From the NCBI GenBank assembly GCA_934654805.1, contig CAKUGW010000047.1, forward strand, positions 1 to 22,042: a DNA stretch of 22,042 nt, read 5' to 3'. Position numbers and translations under genes: made by a program. The stretch is from an uncultured Kiritimatiellota bacterium (GTDB lineage: Bacteria; Verrucomicrobiota; Kiritimatiellia; RFP12; UBA1067). The notes under the pieces were generated by a model that did no database searches, had not been told where the DNA came from, and was given only the letters and a program-made list of their open reading frames with translations. Below, in pieces: positions 14,517 through 19,030 of this stretch (position 1 is its first letter; every line of letters starts with the position of its first letter).

Positions 14517-14545
14517 CCTGTTAGAGGGCACTAACTCCCAACAGG
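14517..14545. promoter_or_regulatory. Palindrome in the feo leader, candidate metalloregulator operator or 5' UTR hairpin
   Basis: cctgttagag (14517-14526) and ctcccaacagg (14535-14545) are near-complementary; a shorter perfect palindrome gttag-N6-ctaac lies at 14520-14535. It starts at about the predicted transcription start. Its TTAG...CTAA half-sites are reminiscent of DtxR/IdeR-type iron boxes, but the match is partial. Confidence 0.4.
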
Positions 14546-14550
14546 CGCGA

Positions 14551-14580
14551 AGTTTACCAAATCTAACTCGCGGCTGTCAA
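14551..14580 (-). promoter_or_regulatory. Feo operon promoter (TTGACA, 18 nt, TAAACT)
   Basis: On the minus strand TTGACA (14580-14575) and TAAACT (14556-14551) are 18 nt apart, upstream of the first feoA. Transcription would start near 14544. Confidence 0.6.
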
Positions 14581-14614
14581 GGGGGTGCCCGACACAGACA
14601 GCCTGTCGGCCATC

Positions 14615-14680
14615 GTTAAACCTAACTGTCGCAGTCGAAGCCGCCAAAATGCGGCTTCAACTGCGATTTTTAGGTTAAAC
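14615..14680. repeat. 66-bp imperfect palindrome over the priA stop codon
   Basis: Two 30-bp arms (14615-14644 and 14651-14680) match at 25 of 30 positions as reverse complements around a 6-nt loop (caaaat). The priA TAA is inside the right arm. It could end priA transcription (no clean T-run) or be a small palindromic element. A second short palindrome, ccgaca pairing with tgtcgg, is next to it at about 14589-14609. Confidence 0.7.
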
Positions 14681-17050
14681 CAGGTTGTAGGCGTCGACGT
14701 CAAGGGCGACGCGCAGGGCAGCGGGCGCGGGACGCGCGGACGAGATCCAGCGCCAGGCCCTGACGATCGCCGCGGCCGACGCCGCGCGCACCATCACCTG
14801 CCAACGGTACCACCCCTCGGCCTTCTCCAGCGCGCTCGGCATCGCGTCCGTCACGGCCAGCCCCGGACACTTCGCGAGCGACGCGGCGTACATCGTTGCC
14901 CAGTCGCCGACGAGCTTCAGGTCCTTCGACCGGAGATTGACCATCGCGAGATGGCAGTACGGCGGGAAGAACCCCTCCTCGCGCGCCTTCAGCTCGTCCG
15001 CCGCGAACGCCGCGAAGTCGCCGCGCACGACCGCCCGCAGGACGGGGCTGTCGATCTCGTGGCTCTGGATGAAGACCTCGCCCGGCAGCTCCGCGCGGCC
15101 CGCGCGGCCGGCGACCTGCGCGAACAGCTGGAAGCTCCGCTCGACCGCCCGAAAGTCGGGCATGTTGATGGAGCTGTCCGCATTGAGGACGCCGACGAGC
15201 GTGACGTTCGGGAAGTCGAGGCCCTTCGCGATCATCTGCGTGCCCAGGAGGACGTCCGCCTCCTGTCGGCGGAAGGCGTCGAGGATGTCGTCGTGCGTGT
15301 GCCGGCGCGACGTCGAGTCGGCGTCCATGCGCAGGACCTTCGCGCGCGCAAAGCACTTCTTCAGGGCGGCCTCCGCACGCTGCGTGCCGATGCCCCGGTA
15401 TTCGAGCGCGGGCGCATGGCAGGCCGGACACGTCGCCGGACGCGCGACCCAGCCGCCGCAGACATGGCAGCGGAGACAGTCGTCCGCCTGGTGGTAGGTG
15501 TAGGGAAGCCCGCAGTCGGGGCACTCGATGACGTGTCCGCACGCCTCGCAGACGACCTGCCGCGAGTAGCCGCGCCGGTTGAGGAAGAGGATCGTCTGCT
15601 CGTGCCGGTCGAGGCGCACGCGAATCGCGTCCAGCAGCTCCGGCGAGAAGATCGAGCCGTCGCGCATCTCGACGAGGCGGACGGCCGGGAGCGTCCCCGC
15701 GCCCGCGCGGCATTTCATCGTCGCGAGGCGGTACTTGCCGCGCTGCACGTTGAGCCAGCTCTCGAGCGAGGGCGTCGCGCTGCCGAGGACGACGCGCGCG
15801 CCTTCGAGCGCGCCGCGCAGCACCGCGACGTCCCGCGCATGGTAGCGCGGCGTCTCGTCCTGCTTGTAGGAGGTCTCGTGCTCCTCGTCCACGACGATCA
15901 GCCCCAGGTTCCTGACGGGGGCCCAGACCGCGCTGCGCGGGCCGACGACGACACGCGCCGCGCCCGCGCGGATGCGGTGCCACTCGTCGTAGCGTTCGCC
16001 GTCCGAGAGGGCCGAGTGCAGCACGGCCACGCGGTCGCCGAAGCGCGACGCGAAGCGCTGGACGGTCTGCGGCGTGAGGGAGATTTCCGGCACCATGACG
16101 ATCGCGCCGCGCCCCGCGTCGAGTTCGCGCGCGATCGCCTGCAGGTAGACTTCGGTCTTGCCGCTCCCCGTCACGCCGAAAAGAAGGGTCGGCGTCACGG
16201 GTTTTGCGGGGGGCTGCGCCGTCAGCCCCCCGCCCGCCGAAGCGGGCGTCTCGATCAAGTCCAAGGCCGCCTGCTGCTCGGCGTTGAGCGGCCAGGGCTT
16301 CGACGGCAGGATGCGGCGGCTGCCGAGGGGGCTGCGCCGCTTCGCGCGCACGGCGACCGTGACGAGGCCGATCGCCTCCAGCCGCCGCAGCGCGGCGGGT
16401 GTCGTCTTCAGCTCGCGGCAGAGCGACGTCAGCCACCCGCCGCCCAGCCGCACGAGGTTGTCGTAGAGCCAGCGCTGGCGGGGAGTGAGAGAAGGAAGAG
16501 GGAAAAGGGAAGAAGGAAGAAGTGCGGATGGTTGGCTTTCTGACGAGACGTTCGCCTCTGTCTGTACGGAAAGAAAATTTGTAGATTCCTCACTTTTTCC
16601 TTCTTCCTTCTTACTTCTTCCTTCCCCCGTTCTGACCTCGACGAACAGCTGCTCGCGCGGGCGCACGTTCTTCTTCAGCACCGCCGCCGGGAGCGCGGCC
16701 CTCAGCACCGACTCGAGCGGCGCGGCCGTGTAGGCCGCGACCTTCTTCACGAGTTCCAGCAGCTTCGGCGAGAAGAACGGCGTCTCGTCGACAATCGCCG
16801 CAATCGGCTTCAGCCGGTAGGGCTTTTGACTTGAGCGACACGAGGGGCGAGAGGGTCTTGCGGGGGGCTGCGCCGTCAGCCCCCCGGCGGCCGAAGCCGC
16901 CGCCACCTCAATCGCGAAGCCGCGCGCCTCGCGGTGGCCGAACGGAACGGAAAGAAGCTGGCCGACGGCCAGCTTCTCTGCAAGCGCTTTGGGCACCTCG
17001 TAGGTGAAGAGCCGGTCGAGCGCCAGGTCGATCGCGACCTTGACGAGCAT
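14675..17050 (-). CDS. priA: Primosomal replication restart helicase PriA
   Basis: PriA recognises stalled forks and D-loops, unwinds the lagging arm and reloads the replicative helicase. The 791-residue product has the N-terminal 3'-end-binding domain, a winged-helix domain (about 190-250), Walker A GVTGSGKTEVY (about 290), DEEHETSYKQDETPRYHARD (about 386), the aromatic-rich PSLESW region, FLNRRGYSRQVVCEACGH followed by eight zinc-binding Cys (CPDC, CLRC, CGGW, CPAC), and the DADSTSRRHTHDD and GTQMIAKGLDFPNVTLVGV helicase motifs. Three repeat-derived segments interrupt it, all in frame: residues about 48-65, 141-188 and 267-283. All fall between domains or before the Walker A strand, so the enzyme is probably functional. 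The ATG is 7 nt after the pseudopilin stop. Confidence 0.96.
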   Translation of the reverse strand: MLVKVAIDLALDRLFTYEVPKALAEKLAVGQLLSVPFGHREARGFAIEVAAASAAGGLTAQPPARPSRPSCRSSQKPYRLKPIAAIVDETPFFSPKLLELVKKVAAYTAAPLESVLRAALPAAVLKKNVRPREQLFVEVRTGEGRSKKEEGKSEESTNFLSVQTEANVSSESQPSALLPSSLFPLPSLTPRQRWLYDNLVRLGGGWLTSLCRELKTTPAALRRLEAIGLVTVAVRAKRRSPLGSRRILPSKPWPLNAEQQAALDLIETPASAGGGLTAQPPAKPVTPTLLFGVTGSGKTEVYLQAIARELDAGRGAIVMVPEISLTPQTVQRFASRFGDRVAVLHSALSDGERYDEWHRIRAGAARVVVGPRSAVWAPVRNLGLIVVDEEHETSYKQDETPRYHARDVAVLRGALEGARVVLGSATPSLESWLNVQRGKYRLATMKCRAGAGTLPAVRLVEMRDGSIFSPELLDAIRVRLDRHEQTILFLNRRGYSRQVVCEACGHVIECPDCGLPYTYHQADDCLRCHVCGGWVARPATCPACHAPALEYRGIGTQRAEAALKKCFARAKVLRMDADSTSRRHTHDDILDAFRRQEADVLLGTQMIAKGLDFPNVTLVGVLNADSSINMPDFRAVERSFQLFAQVAGRAGRAELPGEVFIQSHEIDSPVLRAVVRGDFAAFAADELKAREEGFFPPYCHLAMVNLRSKDLKLVGDWATMYAASLAKCPGLAVTDAMPSALEKAEGWYRWQVMVRAASAAAIVRAWRWISSARPAPAALRVALDVDAYNLV
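16204..16248. repeat. REP-like double hairpin, copy A, in frame in priA
   Basis: First hairpin: GGGGGGCTG pairing with CAGCCCCCC around loop cgccgt. Second hairpin: cccgc, loop cgaa, gcggg. The first 29 bases (16204-16232) are identical to copy B. On the priA strand it encodes ASAGGGLTAQPPAKP, directly before the Walker A strand. Confidence 0.85.
16487..16626. repeat. Inverted pair of 7-bp arrays inserted in frame in priA
   Basis: Left arm 16487-16521 on the plus strand: gagagaa, ggaagag, ggaaaag, ggaagaa, ggaagaa. Right arm 16592-16626: acttttt, ccttctt, ccttctt, acttctt, ccttccc. The arms are complementary in character and enclose about 70 bp of AT-richer sequence. In PriA it encodes a Lys/Glu/Gly part (GEGRSKKEEGKSEE) and a Ser/Leu/Pro part ending SQPSALLPSSLFPLPSL; the ftsK array gives a similar GKGRGKKEDG...SEPSAL. 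Confidence 0.87.
16858..16901. repeat. REP-like double hairpin, copy B, in frame in priA
   Basis: The first hairpin is the same as in copy A (29 identical bases, 16858-16886). The second hairpin is ggcggc, loop cgaa, gccgcc: a different stem sequence with the same loop. It encodes ASAAGGLTAQPPARP in PriA, between the N-terminal strands. Confidence 0.85.
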
Positions 17051-17057
17051 GCGCGTG

Positions 17058-17795
17058 TTAGAGGTCCATCAGCTCCGGCGCGTTCGAGTAGTTCGAGTTG
17101 TCGAAGCTCTGGCGGTCGAAGAAGACGTCGAGACGGCAGTTCTTCGACTTGAAGACCTTCGTGCCGCCGCCCTTGCGCACGACCACGCAGGCCTTGTTGC
17201 CGAACGGCGTCGAATAGTCTTCGCCCATCTTGACCTTCTGCGTGTCGGAGCCCGTGCTCTGCTTCATCGCCGTATTGACGGTCGAGCGGTTCGCATTCCG
17301 CGAAACGAAGACGGGCAGAACGTCAGGCATCTCGTTCTGGATGTTCTTCGCCACGTACCAGGCGATGTTGTCCTTGGTGAACTCCTTGCCAGTGAGGGCC
17401 GGGACGCCGCTGCCCGAGACCGTGCTGACGTCGATGTCGACGTACGGGTCCCAGTCGGCCGAGCCGTAGGTGCCCTCGCCGCCCTTCATGCCGAAGAGGT
17501 AGTTGAAGAAGTCCGTCGACGTCGAGGCGGCCTTCGAGGCGATGTCGCCGCTCGTGTCGTTCTTGTCGGCCGGCTCGGTCTGCGGCCAGACGGACGCCAG
17601 GCCTGACGCCTCGCGGTCGGTGTTGCACTGCGTGATCGCGACGAACAGGTTGCGGCCGCGCATGGCCATGGCGGCCGTGTTCGCCGACAGCATGGCGGAC
17701 GAGATGGCCGGGAACAGCGCACCCATCAGGATGCCGAGAATGCCGATTACGACGAGGAGTTCGACGAGCGTAAAGCCCTTGGACTGCTTTTTCAT
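17058..17795 (-). CDS. Type IV/II secretion pseudopilin with prepilin peptidase signal
   Basis: The 245-residue protein starts MKKQSKGFTLVELLVVIGIL, a complete class-III leader: short basic part, cleavage after Gly before Phe, Glu at +5, then a long hydrophobic helix. The mature part contains a helical spine (LSANTAAMAMRGRNLFVAIT) and a variable C-terminal domain (FFNYLFGMKGGEGTYG, DNIAWYVAKNIQNEMPDVLPVFVSRNAN). Such single pseudopilin-like proteins are numerous in some Verrucomicrobia-group genomes and need not be part of a pilus; the role here is unknown. No prepilin peptidase, ATPase or secretin gene is nearby. It has its own promoter and is followed 7 nt later by priA, so the two are probably co-transcribed. 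Confidence 0.85.
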   Translation of the reverse strand: MKKQSKGFTLVELLVVIGILGILMGALFPAISSAMLSANTAAMAMRGRNLFVAITQCNTDREASGLASVWPQTEPADKNDTSGDIASKAASTSTDFFNYLFGMKGGEGTYGSADWDPYVDIDVSTVSGSGVPALTGKEFTKDNIAWYVAKNIQNEMPDVLPVFVSRNANRSTVNTAMKQSTGSDTQKVKMGEDYSTPFGNKACVVVRKGGGTKVFKSKNCRLDVFFDRQSFDNSNYSNAPELMDL

Positions 17796-17831
17796 GTTGA
17801 TTGAACCTTTTTTAGTTTTTTTTATGTGCGT

Positions 17832-17860
17832 ATTATCTCACAAATTTCACTTGCGTTCAA
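17832..17860 (-). promoter_or_regulatory. Promoter of the pseudopilin-priA pair (TTGAAC, 17 nt, GATAAT)
   Basis: TTGAAC (17860-17855, minus strand) and GATAAT (17837-17832) are 17 nt apart. The -35 overlaps the last codons of the upstream phosphatidyltransferase. The A-rich leader ends with AAAAAAGG about 12 nt before the ATG. Confidence 0.6.
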
Positions 17861-18497
17861 GTGCCCTCCTCAAGTAGGGCAGGTAAGCGACCGTGTAGGT
17901 GTAGAGGCTCCAGAGCGTCAGCGCGACGAGCCCCGCCTCGACGGCGTAGCAGCTCGCGCGCCACGGGCCCTCCCACGACGCCGGCGCCAGCCGATGGAAG
18001 CAGAGGTAGACGTAGATCCAGCCCGCGCCGGGGAACGACAGCGCCGTCCGCACCTTGCCGAGCCACATCGCCGCGACGTCCGCCCCGTAGAGCGCGCCGA
18101 CCGACCGCATGAACGTCACCCACGTGTCGCGCAGCATGTAGAGGACGGTAAAGCCCACCATCACGAGCGCGTGCGCCTCGCTCCCGCCCTGGTGCAGGAC
18201 CTGCCAGGAGAGGACGGGGAACGCCACAAGGTAGAAGATCTTGTCCATCAGCGGGTCGGCCATCTTGCCGAGCGTCGAGACGACGTGCCAGCGCCGCGCG
18301 AGCGCGCCGTCCCACAAGTCGGTGAGCCCCGAGAGAAGCATCGCGAGGCAGGCCACGGCCGCGAGCGCGAGACCCGCGCCCCCCATCGGCTCGGCCAGCA
18401 GCTCCTGCACGACCGCGAGCGCCGCCCACGCGAAGATGAGCGGCACGCGCGCAAACGTCAGCGCGTTGACGAAGCGGGATTTTGCGCGGCGCGTCAC
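17847..18497 (-). CDS. CDP-alcohol phosphatidyltransferase (PgsA-like)
   Basis: Members of this integral-membrane family transfer a phosphatidyl group from CDP-diacylglycerol to an alcohol such as glycerol-3-phosphate. The full signature DG-x2-AR-x8-G-x3-D-x3-D is present: DGALAR, then G and two Asp in GKMADPLMDK (about residues 63-85). Several membrane helices follow, ending with YTYTVAYLPYLRRALERK. At 216 residues it has the usual length. I start at the GTG (TRRAKSRFVNALTFARVPLI), which overlaps the upstream stop (GTGA); the frame stays open further upstream but there it only shadows the zinc-ribbon gene. PgsA (phosphatidylglycerophosphate synthase) is the likely activity, but the alcohol substrate cannot be fixed from the sequence. 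Confidence 0.88.
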   Translation of the reverse strand: MTRRAKSRFVNALTFARVPLIFAWAALAVVQELLAEPMGGAGLALAAVACLAMLLSGLTDLWDGALARRWHVVSTLGKMADPLMDKIFYLVAFPVLSWQVLHQGGSEAHALVMVGFTVLYMLRDTWVTFMRSVGALYGADVAAMWLGKVRTALSFPGAGWIYVYLCFHRLAPASWEGPWRASCYAVEAGLVALTLWSLYTYTVAYLPYLRRALERK

Positions 18498-18868
18498 GAT
18501 GCGCTCAGCCCCTCCGCGATGACCTCCTGCATGACGCCGAGCGTCTCCTGCAGCTGGACGAGCCGCGCCTTCAGGGCCTCGGCCTTCGCCTCCGCCTTCT
18601 GGTAGTTGCGCCGCGTCGCGAACAGCTGCTTCAGGATCTCGCCCGGATCGAGGTCGAGGTCGGTCAGCTCCATGCCGTCGGGAATCGGCACGAGCACCGG
18701 CTCGCCGCATTCCGAACAGTTGATCTGGAGCCCCGCGCCGCGATAGTCGATCACGAGGTTCTTCCCGCAGTGCGGACAGTCGAAGACGATGTCCGTATCG
18801 CGGATTTCCGTCTCGTCCCCGGTCTCGCGCACGGGAACTTCGTTTTCTTCGTATTCGTGTTCTGCCAT
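18494..18868 (-). CDS. Zinc-ribbon protein with C-terminal coiled coil, function unknown
   Basis: The 124-residue product has an acidic N-terminus (MAEHEYEENEVPVRETGDET), a zinc ribbon DCPHCGKNLVIDYRGAGLQI followed by NCSECGEPVLVPIP (two CxxC pairs 20 residues apart), and a C-terminal helix, QLFATRRNYQKAEAKAEALK through RLVQLQETLGVMQEVIAEGL, with coiled-coil heptads. I do not recognise a named family; similar small ribbon proteins may bind nucleic acid or act as assembly factors. The ATG at 18868 has GAGGG upstream and a TATAAT promoter 32 nt away. It is translationally coupled (GTGA) to the phosphatidyltransferase, suggesting a shared, perhaps membrane-related, role. Confidence 0.8.
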   Translation of the reverse strand: MAEHEYEENEVPVRETGDETEIRDTDIVFDCPHCGKNLVIDYRGAGLQINCSECGEPVLVPIPDGMELTDLDLDPGEILKQLFATRRNYQKAEAKAEALKARLVQLQETLGVMQEVIAEGLSAS

Positions 18869-18899
18869 GACGATGCCCTCTTTCGTGATTGATGGGGAC

Positions 18900-18917
18900 A
18901 TTATACCAAAAATGGCG
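18900..18917 (-). promoter_or_regulatory. Promoter-like module CGCCATTTTTGGTATAAT before the zinc-ribbon gene
   Basis: Identical over 18 bases to the module before kdsA. TATAAT is at 18905-18900; a weak TTGTCG lies 17 nt upstream of it. The predicted leader is about 25 nt and contains the GAGGG ribosome-binding site. Confidence 0.65.
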
Positions 18918-18989
18918 AAACGCGACAAATCGGCGCACCGGCAGAAAACGCGGCGCGGCCCATATTGGACTGTCGGCATGGGCTTGCGA

Positions 18990-19026
18990 CGGCTGCCGGA
19001 CGGGCGCCGCAAGCGCCCGGCAGCCG
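18990..19026. terminator. GC-rich hairpin just after the M3 peptidase stop
   Basis: ggctgcc with a bulge and gggcgc pairs with gcgccc and ggcagcc around loop cgcaa, five nt beyond the peptidase stop. No T-run follows on the minus strand, so it may be a Rho-assisted stop, an mRNA 3'-end stabiliser or a REP-like repeat. Confidence 0.45.
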
Positions 19027-19030
19027 GCTG

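Noticed and set aside
14675..17050. priA as a pseudogene because of three insertions
   Set aside because: All insertions keep the frame and every helicase and zinc motif is intact, so a functional gene is the simpler reading.
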